A stretch of DNA of 64,000 nucleotides from Echinometra lucunter (lineage: Eukaryota; Echinodermata; Echinoidea; Camarodonta; Echinometridae): contig CM057165.1 in the NCBI GenBank assembly GCA_029962745.1, forward strand, positions 8,021,523 through 8,085,522, in the 5' to 3' direction. The translations under genes were made by a program, and so were the position numbers. The stretch's first letter is position 1, and every line of letters starts with the position of its first letter. This document shows, in pieces, positions 37,081-48,973 of the stretch. Below the pieces are notes generated by a model. That model was not told the origin of the DNA. It ran no database searches and saw only the letters and a program-made list of their open reading frames with translations.

Positions 37081-38600
37081 ATTTCAGCGAGAGAGCGTAT
37101 CCATTTCGTAACGCAAATTTCTCATGAACGTCATTCAAAATGTACAAGCCCCCTGTTGGAGTGGTAGGCATCACTTAATTTCCCTAACCAATCTTGTCTC
37201 CTATAGCTCTTGATGAAATGATATTGCACTTCAAGTGGCGTGGCATCACAGACTTCTATACACACCACGTTCCTTCATTGCAGGAGCCGGGCTTAATATC
37301 TTCGCCTTTTTATGACGCAATTAGGAAAGGCAGGAGCTATGGCATTTGGTACCACGGGAGGGGGTGGATGAACTTCTTAGGGTTATTCGGAGGGTGTAGG
37401 AAACCGCTGCTCTTGGCGCAGAAGGAGGAGGAGATGGAGGGGGAGTGGTCTCCACCTTATCATGATAGTTTAGTCTATATTTATTGACCTTGTATTAGAG
37501 TTTTTCAAAGTTAAGGTGGTATTCTAATTTACCTCTATGTTATCATTTGATTTTGAATAATTGGAAATAAATGTGTTTAAACCTAAAACTTGAAACTTAT
37601 CATTATAACGAAAGACCACATCACACTAACCATACCCTTTGTTTTAAATAATCCTCAGATAAGAGTTTTAAAAGAAGATTTGATCAAATTTCAATCAGTT
37701 TAATGGCTATAAGTCATCAAATGTCTAATTCAAGGTCTCTCCAACAGGCTATCTGTTGTGCTTTTTTTATGTTTCGAAAACCAAGATAGTTATTCAAATT
37801 CTAAAAAGTGGAAGAGTATAATTCGGAATTCAACTTTGAAGTGTATGTCGTCATATTTGCTTATGAAATACACAAATACATAGTCAGTGTCCACTATAGT
37901 GCTGTTCAGTAGTGTACAAAGGAGACCAGTTAGACATGTTAGACCTGATATGATATATTTTGTTTATAAAATACGTACCCGCTGTTTTCGGATATTAACA
38001 TCTCCTGCTCTGCAAAGCAGACGCTGGGTATCTTTAAATGAGCGCTCAGAGAGGGCACTTGGAAAAAAAAAATGTCATATCGACTTTCCACAATGTAATA
38101 CCAGATAAGATTAGCCAAGCATAAACGATCAGCATTACCGCTGTTCGTCGACCTGAAATGGAAAATTAGGGACCATCTTCACATGCGCAAAAGCAGTGTA
38201 AATGGGATGCCATTATTATCAGAAATACTCTGCGGGCCTGATCGATTACGGTTATGAGAGGGAAAAGCTTTGCATGTATAGAAGCGAAGTTCAATATCAA
38301 TTGGCGTTAGCGATGCACCGATGAACTTTTATTAACAAAGATGTCACGCATTATGGAACAGGCAATGTATTTATCATATGTAGTAAGGCATTCCCTCAGG
38401 CAATATGGATTCGATGTGGAATGGATACCCTTTTTCTTATTAGGATAGCTGCTTGTTGCCCTATTTAACATATTGAATGATTTCATATTCCTTCTTTTTT
38501 TTGCAGTTGTATATCTTTCCCTGTCCATTCTTCCCAACAGTACTGCTTTCACACCCGTTTCTTTGACTCTCTTGTAAAATAATAATAAAATAATAATACA
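37081..38600. other. Noncoding stretch
   Basis: An acceptor-like TCTCCTATAG precedes an open frame at about 37194-37487, but the frame has no recognised domain and no donor. No gene called. Confidence 0.5.
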
Positions 38601-38870
38601 CAGTTCTTGTATAGCGCATATCACATTATGATATAACTTCTCTATGCGCTTCCAAAGGATATTATTACCCCGGCTTTAGCCCGGCAGCCGTTTACAGCGC
38701 GCAAGCATTTCAAGGAATGAATTCTTGCCAGGTACCCATTCACCTCACCTGGGTTGAGTGCAGCACGATGTAGATGAATTTCTTGCTGAAGGAAATTAAC
38801 GCCATGGCTGGGATTCGAACCCACGACCCTCTAATTGAAAGGCGAGAGTCAGAACCACGAGACCACGACG
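38601..38870 (-). mobile_element. tRNA-derived SINE with LINE-like tail, third locus
   Basis: On minus: tRNA head with TGGTCTCGTGG, perfect B-box GGTTCGAATCC (38811-38821), the shared central domain (CCCAGGTGAGGTGAATGG, GGTACCTGGCAAGAAT), then TGCGCTATACAAGAACTG and a (TTA)n tail at 38579-38599. The head differs from the 2931 element while the body and tail match, suggesting different tRNA heads on one body. Confidence 0.88.
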
Positions 38871-41067
38871 CTGATATTGAAACTTTGATTTAATTCAAGA
38901 ATTGTTACTTTGCTTTATTTTTGATTCATAAAATCATTTAAAGGAAATAAAAATACCTAGGGTGCAGATTACATCATTTTTCCTTACAAACAAATCCTCT
39001 TATTCTGCCCTGAACGAATTCTCCCAAGTCTAGTTGTTAATTTTTGTAACGATAAGGAAAATTTATTTTTTCTAAATCTTTTCTTGTGTTTAGTACATTT
39101 AAATTTTAGCATGTGCATTGTAAACATAACAATATCACAAGTGATATCATTGCTTATATGAATAAGCGTTTCCCATTTCTTTTCAACTACTTTTATATCC
39201 TTATTATGCATGTTATCTTCAGGTTTAAGACCGCTGTATTTTGATAGCGTTCATTCAGTGTATAATTCTGTGCATCATGAGATCAAATACGACAAAAATT
39301 ATTTACTTCAGTTCACACGAAATTGCTATACCAAAAACAATGTCTGAGCCTACGCAGTTTCAGAAAAATAAGAGTGATTCTACTTTAGAAAGAGGAAATT
39401 TGATTAAAAAAAAACAACATATTTTTCTTTATTCCATATCACTCTCATGTGTCATAAACATATATTAAAGAATAATTGACTGATGTTGATAATGTGCAGC
39501 TCTCTCCCTCCACCGATAATTGTGACCGAATGTAACATCATGGTGACCATTGTTAGGAATTCCACGGATGATACAATAATACAAATCAAATATTAGAAAT
39601 CCATCTTGCTGATCAAATAGCGGTGATGCATTTATTTGCACGTTGTATGCGAAGAGGAAATAGTATTTTGTTTCCTTGGCAGTTTGAGAGTATGCCGTAA
39701 CTGTGTTGATGAACAGTTGTTCGAACAGATGTAAGCTTGCTTTCTTTCGCGTGGGAATTCATTAAATCTTTGTTGATCATTTATTTTTTGCGAATACCTC
39801 AATATTTTTCATTTTTACCTACCTCCAATTCTGTAATTGTAATTACTTGAACTGCCTTTTTTTTCTTCTTTAAATTATTGCAAAATCTCTTTATTGCTTG
39901 TTTTGAAAAAAAAGAGACTTTACAATGATCTTTCGTTCCTAACTGACTTGAACATTTTGAAATTAAATTACCATGCTCTTGTGTAAACCATCAAAACAGA
40001 GAATACTCATGCATAAAACACCTGCCAAGAATAAGCATGAAGACTTGTATTTAATGATGACAGTTATCAAAAGTATTCTTGTGAAATGAATAAGGCCTAA
40101 TAACCGCCTACAAAATATAAGTTCAAGTAAAAGGAATATATTTCATAAAAGACTACCTTAAACACTTTTCCAATGGAATTCGGTAATTAAATACTCACTG
40201 TAATAGATATGGACTATTGACAATATTGCAAAACATAATTATGTGATATTTCTTTGAGCAATGTGTACACATTTTACAGTATCTTCCGTACGAGTCATTC
40301 ATGCTTGTATAATGATAAACATACATTAAAAAACAACTCTCCAACTTTGGTTGATCCCAGAAAATTGGCCTGCCACAATATTTTTTTTCAGATATGATAT
40401 TTTTCATTAACACATGCCCAAGTGAGTGACATACGCATGCGCTGATCAATTTCATTACCCGTCTACCAATCTAGCAGAGATAGCTCAGTTTGTGTGTTCG
40501 GTGATGTGGGTGCGGGTGTGTGTTAGTATGCACTTACGCACACAGCATTCCTACCCTCCTAGCACGAACGCATCAAGTTGCCATCTAAAATCGCTAAATC
40601 GCATATCATATTCCTGTCCTATAAGTGGCACCCGACTTCGTTTCAAAGTAATTGTCAATAAGGTATCGCACCAAAACTCTAAATCCTGGAATATATCAGT
40701 TGAATACAGCAGTATGGGCCTTGATCATCATAAACTAACGTCACCTTTCTATGTGGAATTTAAATGGCTGTACAACCACCGGCGAACTAGATTGGACCTA
40801 TAACCGAACGCTGGTATCATTTTTTTCCTCCTCGCCTTTGGAGGCCCACCTTGCGTCTCATCGCTTTCCGACTATTAATCTGCCCATTGGCGCGATACGC
40901 TTTTTCCCTTCCCCGTCGGTGGATCAAACAAACGATTTTCCTTACTCCTCTTTTCTTAAATGGATCTTAACGAACAGATAGCTCATGGACCAGCATAACC
41001 TGATGATATTTCTGACATATTTTGGTTTCTTTCTTCCACTCGCTTTTTGATTCTTTGTAATCGTTAG
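38871..41067. other. Region upstream of the TRPC-like exon
   Basis: AT-rich to ~40400, then more balanced composition to 41060. Frames at 40426-40803 and 40751-40981 lack domains. No promoter can be assigned; 5' exons, if any, were not recognised. Confidence 0.5.
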
Positions 41068-41082
41068 GTGTCCGTAGCCGGG

Positions 41083-41266
41083 ATGGAGTTGGATATTGGA
41101 CCAGGGCGGTTTGACTCCATGGAGAAACTCTTCTTGGCAGCGGCTGAAAAGGGTGACAAAAAAGCCATTCTCTATGCTTTGGAAAATGCCCCGGATTTAA
41201 ACATCAACTCGACAGATAAAGACGGCCGAAGTGCTTTAGTTATTGCTATCCAGAATGGAAATTCGG
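41083..41266 (+). CDS. TRPC-family channel, N-terminal ankyrin exon (partial)
   Basis: The exon probably starts after the acceptor TTTGTAATCGTTAG (AG at 41066-41067) and ends at a strong donor, GTAAGTG from 41267. The first ATG is at 41083, giving 61 codons plus one base (phase 1). Residues 14-60 contain EKLFLAAAEKGDKKAI, ALENAPDLNIN and DKDGRSALVIAIQNGN. The arrangement (FL-A-EKGD, then N-N--D--GRSAL-IAI-N-N) is the first ankyrin segment of TRPC/trp channels, closest in feel to TRPC4/5 and Drosophila trp-gamma. Known role: subunit of a tetrameric receptor-operated cation channel of the plasma membrane; this segment is cytosolic. No transmembrane part or TRP box is in the window, so downstream exons lie beyond it or in gaps. 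Another ankyrin-repeat protein is the alternative. Confidence 0.62.
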
Positions 41267-42779
41267 GTAAGTGTTATTTTCATTCTTTTCTTCAATAGCC
41301 ATATCATTTACGTAAACTATGCTCCATATATTAACTTAATGGTCTATAACAGATTTCCCGTCATGAACCTGAAATTTAAACTTAAGGGAAAGAAACGATA
41401 CTTATCTTTAAGATCTAAAGTCAAATAAATCGTAATATATGGAATAAGCAGGAGTTGGGTAGGTGTTCATTATTTAAGATATATTCAAAGTTAAGGAACA
41501 AAACCCAAGGCAGCGTAAATACAACAAATGCACTCTGACAAGTAAATCATAACTTTAGAGAAAGGCACGAATCAAAGTGCCAATGGAAATTCATTTTGAA
41601 GTGCAAAAAGGTCTCTCAAAGAGGTGGATCTTTGGAAGATAAGTGATATTAACAGTCTGACAAAATGGCGTTATAAGCGATCGTCAATCCGGACGTTTAC
41701 AATTTACTTCTGATGAGCTGTAGAAACGCATTACATCTTGGAAATATTTGCGTCCTTGCAACTCACATGAATCCAATTTGTCTGTCTAAGGTTTGTCTTG
41801 ATTCCACGGCTAAAGTGGTTGTATTTGTTTTGATTGCCGTGCAAGCCCACAGGATCACTCCCAAACGATAATGACAAGGGAGATTGAAGACAATGTTCGA
41901 AATTACTGAAGCCGGGGAAAAAACAAATGCTTCGGGCCCGAGAAACTATTTGTGTTTTGTAAATCATGGAGTCTGGAAAATGTCATCCAAACAGCCTCGC
42001 ATGGCGGGCATTGATTTTTTGGAGAACCATATCGAGAGCATGTTATGTGTACACGTGCAATTATACTGCAAGCGATGCTCGTTTTAAACGTCATAAAATC
42101 GCATATCATATTTCAATCTCCAATCTAAAGAGTATTGTAGGTACAAAGCTCATATGTGTAAACATAACCACCTAGGATGAACCTGAAAAACGTGAAAGGC
42201 TTTAATCAACTTTAAGTGCGATAATTCATTAATGAGGAGGTTATCATTATATTTTGCTAGGTTATGGATAATGAAAGTTTCCCAAGGTTTATTAGTATAT
42301 GCCATGTTTAATTAGTAAATTAAGTTATTTCAGTCGGCTACACAAGGAAAACGGAGCTCTTCGCCGTATACAGTGGCGTAAATGATACAATTCTGAAATA
42401 CAGAACATAAAATATGGCATATTACTTAAATATAGATGAATTAGGCGAAATCTGATAAAACTAATTGCATCTAACACACATCCTTTCTTTGGCAATGATA
42501 TTACTCGATTAAATGGATTAGTTTATTGATAAATGAAATTTGAAACAAATGCAATGAATTATGCTAATTTAGTATTATCCAACACCTGTCATTTCTTGGG
42601 TGGTCCCACCACACGGCTTAAAAACGATTTACTTTAATTTTGTTCGAGAAGACTTAAGTTGTCTCTCATCTCCCGCAATAATTGTGCGTGCTCTTTATCC
42701 GTAACACGCAATGAGATGGAACGTACAGCAGATGGATCGCGTCTTAATCATATCGCTCTGCTTCGCTACAGGAATTTAT
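41267..42779 (+). other. Presumed first visible intron of the TRPC-like gene
   Basis: Follows the strong GTAAGTG donor. AT-rich, no recognised exon. If the gene continues on plus, this intron exceeds several kb because no second TRPC segment was found up to 57722. Confidence 0.45.
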
Positions 42780-42784
42780 CCTCA

Positions 42785-43330
42785 AGATCAATGTTCTAAA
42801 GATCAAGTCTCCATGCTCGATACATTCATGTACGAATCAATGTCCAGCTAGAGCACTTTACCAATTTAGATGAAAGCCTCTTAAAGGGACACTTAAGTAT
42901 TTCTAGACATGTATGATGACATCTGTTTTGACGATCGGTGTTTTTAAGTCTCCATGCTCAATTCATTCATGCATGTAGAGCACTTTAAATCAATTGTAAT
43001 GATACACTTTTTAAAGTGATAGTTGAGTATTTGTAGAGATGGTGACAACTTTGTAGGTCATCGTTCTTGACCTACTGGCTACCGGAACCGGGTGATACCT
43101 GTGTGAAGTCTATGGGAATATAACAATTCAGTAGTCAAGGGGTTAAGATCATATCTTCATTCTCCATACAATCATCCAAATCAATGTCCAGCTAGAGCAC
43201 TTTACCGATTTTATTGAGAGCCTGCTATTAAAGGGACAGCGCAGTACTGTAAACATGAAGAAAATTATCTTCAAGATCAAAGTTCTTAAGACCTGTCTTT
43301 ATATGCTCCATATATTCACAATCAAATCAA
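42785..43330. repeat. Degenerate tandem repeats in the presumed intron
   Basis: CTCCATGCTC-like anchors lie at about 42809, 42950, 43161 and 43303. TGTCCAGCTAGAGCACTTTA recurs at 42841 and 43185. Each unit also carries AAGATCA and AAAGGGACA or AAAGTGATA. Units are ~140-210 bp and strongly decayed. Confidence 0.65.
43064..43146. mobile_element. Short ~83-bp dispersed repeat, member 2
   Basis: Shares order and motifs with 36716-36798: a CTACTGGCTACCGG-type left end, CCGGGTGATAC, TCTATGGGAATAT, and right end TCAGTAGTCAAGGGGTTAA. It sits inside the degenerate array. Confidence 0.55.
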
Positions 43331-44108
43331 TATCAAAATTCATCTCTTAAGTCTGTTAAGGGGAAAATACACATTAAAAAAATAATTGGACCTATTTTTC
43401 AATTTCACATCTCATTTTCAAGTTTTCAAATTAAACCAATATTTCTGAAAGTCTTTTTAACGGGCACAGGAGTATCTGGAATAATCAGGAGATATGTCCC
43501 ATTATAAACAACCTTCAATTTCTTTTAAAAAACCCACCAAGATTGTTTTAACATTATTTTTGATGATCAAAGTATATATCCATAAGAATAACATGCGACT
43601 AAAAATTATCCGTTGAGTCTTTTGATATTAATGGAGATCCACTGAATACCTTAGCATGTATACGAATGTTAAAAAAAAATCATCTTTGGCCCTTTAAAAT
43701 GATAAAGTATAAAGCCCTTTGAAATGATTGAGTGTTAAGTGAAATAGAAAATTAGAGGGAATGATTATAATAATGTCATGATATCATCGCAACATATTGT
43801 AAGAGGTAATAGGCCTACTTTTATTTAATTGATATGATTCGGCTGTACCTTGTGAACGATTGTTCTCTTTTTATTGACGAAAGAGGGAAATATAGATCGA
43901 TTTATGCGGCGTCCATTCCAAACCGGTCAGGCCAATCCTCAAATTGGCAATGCGACATCGCTTGAACATCCATACTCGTCTCTTTAAGGCGATCTGGGAG
44001 TGGGTCTGTGGTATTTGGGCATCGATTCTAAGCAAGTGTACTTCTTGGTATGATTGATTTCCGCCATAACCCCACTGAATATCGGATTTTTCATCTTCTC
44101 TCCTCCTC
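43331..44108. other. AT-rich noncoding stretch
   Basis: Nothing recognised. Confidence 0.6.
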
Positions 44109-44960
44109 TTGACGGCTTACCCATCCGTCTCATTCTTCTCATCTCTCTCTCTCTCTTTCTCTTCTCTCGTCCTCTCTTCCCTCTTTCTCTTTCTCCATTC
44201 CCTTCAATCTCTTAGCCTGCTTAATTTCCCGGTAGCTTTCTCTGTTTCCTTCAATGTATTTTCTGTAATTTTCTCTTTCTCTCCACATTTCACCAAGTCT
44301 CCTGCTATCTGGCACTGTATCCAGAGTCCCCATGTCTTTCATCAGGTTCACTGATATTCTCGATACTTTATCTGTTTTTCTCTCTCCCTCCCCCTCTCTC
44401 TCGTTCCCTCTTCCGTCTTTCATTTTCACCTTTTTCGGCATGTACCTTATCCTTCCTTTCATCCTGCCCTCTGTCTATTTGCATCTCTCCCCATCTGTCT
44501 TCTCTGCACTGTTATTCACCTCTATCCATCTTTTTCTATCCATACATCCGTTTATCAATCATTCTCCTCATCTCTCTTTCTGTATCTCCTTTTCTCCTCC
44601 TCAATCCCTCAGCCTGCTTATTTCCTTGTAGCCTTTTCTCGTTCCCTTTCAACTATGTTCTGTAATTTTCCCTTTCTCTTCGTATTTCACCAAGTCTCCT
44701 GTTATTTGGCACTGTATCCCAAATCTCCATTTCTTTCATTGATATATACTTGATCTGTTTTTTTCTCTCCCTCTCCCTCTCCCTCTCTCTCTCTCCCTCT
44801 TCCGTCTTTCATTTTCACCTTTTTCTGCATGTATCTTATCCTTCCTTCCTTCCATCCTTCCATCCTGTCCTCCGTCTACTTGCATCTTTCCCCATCTGAC
44901 TTCTCTGCACTGTTATTCACCTCTATCCATCTCTTTCTATCCATACATCCTTTTATCAAC
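44109..44960. repeat. CT-rich DNA with ~400-bp tandem duplication
   Basis: About 44212-44560 and 44607-44960 share, in order, CAGCCTGCTTA or TAGCCTGCTTA, ACCAAGTCTCCTG, GGCACTGTATCC, TTCCGTCTTTCATTTTCACC and CTGCACTGTTATTCACC, with ~10-15% differences and variable (CTCC)n. Pyrimidine bias keeps Ser/Leu/Phe-rich frames open; none is a gene. Confidence 0.85.
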
Positions 44961-45459
44961 CACTAGCCTGCGATCTCCCTTCTCACTCACGCCCTATCTA
45001 CGATATCCCATTTCAAGTCAGTTCTCGTTCCAAGTACGTGCATATCAAATCCCTCTCTTCACCTTCCCCTTCCAACTTAAGGGAATAACCGAACCATGCT
45101 AACTCTTTTTCGAAAAGTGACGTGAATATAGCTTAATTTAATCTATCTTGGATGCTTTAAAAAACACTTTAAAAGTTGTAGGTATTTCTAATATGGGTAT
45201 TACGTCAAATCACAAGTTGGTGTGTTTATTTGATTTCAGAGGTCACTTACATGCTTAACAGATTCATTGCAAATGACCGAAACCTGGTATATGTTATTAA
45301 ACTGAAAAGGAATACCTCGCTTGATAACAATATTTAATGCAATTTTGGGCTGCTGCGAAAAAACAAACCAACAGTTAACCACTATCTTTAATCATCTTGT
45401 GTCATGCACTTTTCGGAAAAACAAACAAACAAAATATCATAGAAATCAATCAGAAGGGA

Positions 45460-45757
45460 GACAGGGGGACGCGTCCCACCAATTTTTTATGGGTTGGGGA
45501 CACAATAGGGTATGCTCCCCAAAATTTAAGCTGTGGAAATCGTTTTGTGCTTTTCCACAAGTTCTTAGTGCATGTCCCCCGAAATAATTTATGTCCCCTA
45601 CCAAAATTTTCAGCTGAGGGTCTTGTTTTGTTGTGCTTGTCAGCAAATATATGATGTGTGTCCCTCAAATAGTTATACCCCCATGAAATAAAGAAAGAAG
45701 ACCTTCTTTTAGAGTGTTCCCCCCCCCCAAGAAAAATAAAGCGGATTGACGCCCTTG
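45460..45757. repeat. GTCCCC-rich probable dispersed repeat
   Basis: Holds the palindrome GGGACGCGTCCC near its left edge, then TGTCCCC/GGGGACA motifs repeatedly (GGTTGGGGACACAATAGGG, CATGTCCCCCG, ATGTCCCCTACCAAAATTT) and a C run before GCGGATTGACGCCCTTG. Looks like decayed transposon sequence; the family is not identified. Counterpart: about 58794-59090. Confidence 0.4.
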
Positions 45758-48700
45758 CAGTTAATGGTCCTGTTTGTATAAAGAAGTTACTCATTTCATG
45801 TGATGATGCTGAGGCATATTAAAAGGGCATTTGCACTTTTACTATAATATCTTTAATAGTCTGTGCTTCCGTATAGTTGACTCGCCCTCTAACTAACAGA
45901 TAACTAGTCGCCTCAGTATCTTTTCTTCTCGGAAGTCTGCGGATGTTTTAGCGTGAAGTCATTTTCATTCACATTCTTATCCTCGCTTTATATTGCCGAG
46001 ATGACATTTGGCTGTTCTTGAGTTCCAAGGGGACACCTAACATACAAACATGTCTGATGGCGAGCCAGACTGCTTCCATAACCCTCTCCATGGGTCAGAC
46101 GTGACCGGCATTTCTTCAGCGAACCCCATACCGCACTTTTTTCAAGTATTTTCAAGTCAGAATGGAGAGCAGCAAATTCCAACACGTACATGACCCCAAA
46201 TGCCACTCCATGGTCTTCTATTAATGCTCTTCATTGGAAGCAATTGATCTGCGACGATAAGTGATAGCGGTATGTAGGTCTTTGATTTGTACTGTGAGAA
46301 AGTAATACACACAGTTAGTCAGTCAGTCAAGATAAGTGAAGTACGAACAGTAGAGAACGGTACTATAAATAACTTCTTGTACCTGAGTTGGGCGACCAGA
46401 TCCTGTTTCAGCTAGGTGGCACTGCAGCAAAGGTACCCTCTCACGTCCGTTACTAAAGTAACCCTGCTGGGCCAATATTGGAAGTCCTGGCGTTCATTTC
46501 CAGTCATTCGCTGTCCCCGATTCCGAATTGAATTCACACTGAACACCTCGCGTGAAAGAGGAAAAAACATAAAAGGAGAAAAAAGGCGGCGGCTCGAGCC
46601 AAGGGGATAAGATACAAACCATTCGCTGCATTTCCCCAGTGCATTTGCTTCTCTGTGCCTTATATTATGATTTTATTTACCCCCAGATAGATGGGACACC
46701 ATTCATCCTGCTATCGTAATTCTATTCATCATCATATTTACAATGCGGTGGCCTTGCCAGCTTGTTCGCCCACCCTGGTATCCAATTCATGAGATAACAA
46801 ATTAAATAAGAGCTTTCCCTCATCCAATTCTCTTTGTAAATTTGACATCAAATACGCATTCCGTCCGGCGGATCGAGAAAGAAATAAGAGCATCTGATTA
46901 ACGTTGATTTATGGCATTTTTTAAAAGGAAAATCTCTTTTTTTTACTAAAGTAACCCTTGAAATCGATTCTTTTCGGAAATCCATATGATTAATGTTAAC
47001 AAGGATTCAATGAACGTAATTGCAATCTGACACTAATATGTAAACAGTAAATAACTTTTAAAACGTAATTAGTTGTGACTCGTTAATGAGACAGAAAAAG
47101 TTAATATGCTTTCATCATCATTTGAAAATTTAAATTAGAAATACAGAATTACTACATGAAGTAAAGAATTTCTTAAGAGTAGACTTACCATTCTCTTACA
47201 CATCATCCTAGCAATGTAATGGCAGTGGTTTAGGTCTCATGTAGATTTAATTGTATGTAAATTGATGCAAAAAGTACTTAAAGTTTTCTTCTGTATTATC
47301 TCCGTGAAAAATTAAAGTTTGGGGAGTGGAAAGTAGAAAAAAAATATCAATAATCTTTCGCCTTCCAGAATTACACATTGGGCATTCACTTTGTTTGAAG
47401 ATCATTATTGGCTCTCGTATTTTAGCCAATTCATCCATTGGAAATATGCACTATCAGTTTAACTTTGTTTTCTTTCCCAGTAAGTAGACATGTGGAAGCA
47501 ATGTGCAAATTATAAGAAAGAAGAAAATATGGAGTATCTAAAAGTAACTTCTCTTCAGGCTTAGAAGTAATAAAAATGGCGTCCCTTTAATACGAAGACG
47601 GAGAGAAGGTATCTTGTGATATTTTTTCTAGCAAATTTCGGAGAGTGTTTCTGTTTTTAACATTGATTAATATTTTAAACAGAATGGATTAAAGAAGTAA
47701 AAAATAATAATCAGAATCAGAATAATAAGAATGATCTTCTCTTACTTTCCAAATGCAAAATTACATTGTCGATACTTTGGACATTTTCATGTATTTGAAT
47801 TAGCACAATTGAGGCAGTTTGATTTATTTGTATGAGTACAATTTACTTCATATGCAGTAATATATTGACCTTGGAAAAAAGGTTTTAGGATTTTGTTAGA
47901 CTGGTCAGTATTTACCGATTTCAGCTTTCATTGTTGCCCCAGATTATGGCATACATCGAGGGGAAAAAGTTAATCGTCATTTCGATATAGCCTGAAAAAC
48001 GATTTCTGGGGCTAGCCTTTAAAATAACACTGGAGACTACTCTCACGAACCTTCGAAGCCTCGGAAAAAGGACTCGAATAAATCATCCTACTATCATTCG
48101 CGACAATTTACATCCATTAATGGATATAGATTCAATTTCCGCAAGCGGTTAGCTTTACAAAGTGCTTAGGGTCACTAAGGTCTATGTTTGGATTTTGGCT
48201 AAACAGCATAAAAAGGTAATACAGATTTGATTGTGGCACGCAGACACAAACACGAACACTTTGCTCAGAGACATTTGTCTAAAAATAATAAAGTCATGGC
48301 GTTCTATTTGTCATAAATTATGAAAATAAACTTTCCAGAAAATTTGTTCAGTTTTTAGTTGAGTACCCTGTATTTACATGATTTATTTTTCACTATTCCT
48401 TGATACTCGCACAAGGGCGATGACTGTCAAATCCGCAGGTAAACTTCGATATAAGAAACATAAGCTGTCAAGCAGAAAGATCCCGTCTGTTGTTGAAAAA
48501 AGTAAGACTTTGTAAGAGAATGCACGGTGCTGATAATGATAATTAGTACAGGAGTTTGTTTATGGGCAATGCCAAAACGCACGCATGGTTAATATCTTCC
48601 ATATGATTACAGGTGTAAAATCACTCTTGGTGTCAAAGTACAAGCAAGACCAGGGAGACAGTGCAGCCATTACAGCGTGGCTTCCATTTTATCCCGACAC

Positions 48701-48826
48701 GCATGCATGAAATGTCGTTCAGGTAATCAGGATTAATTGATCCACAGAAGAAGCGAGACGTTCAAATACTAAACCATGTGTCTGTGATAAGAACTGAGCG
48801 GAGAGGATTCATGCTGTTGTTCCATG
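45758..48826. other. Mixed-composition stretch without a recognised gene
   Basis: Frames near 45988-46206 (minus) and 46416-46610 (plus) fall in balanced-composition DNA but show no domain. The 59.4 kb counterpart of the first has an extra ~16-bp block that changes the frame. TATAAATA occurs at 46364 but no transcript start can be supported. Confidence 0.5.
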
Positions 48827-48973
48827 TTATTCCTGGGCTTCCAGGATTTTGTCTATATCCAGCTTCTCTCTTTGACGATCGGCATCGAATTTGCAACCGA
48901 AATACATTTTCATGACTTCTGGAGTGGCGTCAAAAATAAAATGGCACAAAGTGTTTCCACAGGCCACTTTCAT
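48827..48973 (-). CDS. Small ORF or terminal exon, unrecognised
   Basis: A 48-residue frame with protein-like composition, MKVACGNTLCHFIFDATPEV at its start, then an aromatic/Cys patch (MKMYFGC) and a charged C-terminus ending KLDIDKILEAQE. The counterpart on contig 3 (62115-62324) stays open across three small indels and a 1-bp homopolymer difference that removes the stop, reading KLDIDKILEVQE and on for ~20 residues. Which version is correct is unclear. I recognise no family; the P--MK-YF pattern is only faintly globin-like. A chance frame is quite possible. Confidence 0.2.
   Translation of the reverse strand: MKVACGNTLCHFIFDATPEVMKMYFGCKFDADRQREKLDIDKILEAQE

Noticed and set aside
37194..37487. 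Frame preceded by an acceptor-like TCTCCTATAG
   Set aside because: No family recognised, no donor; one weak splice signal is expected by chance.
40426..40981. Frames just upstream of the TRPC-like exon as possible 5' exons
   Set aside because: They do not resemble TRPC N-termini and lack splice signals I could defend.
45988..46206. Minus-strand frame with fairly protein-like composition
   Set aside because: Its second copy has a ~16-bp extra block that changes the frame, and no domain is recognised.
46364..46371. TATAAATA as a TATA box for a plus-strand gene
   Set aside because: AT-rich DNA makes such matches common and the downstream frame (46416-46610) has no recognisable product.
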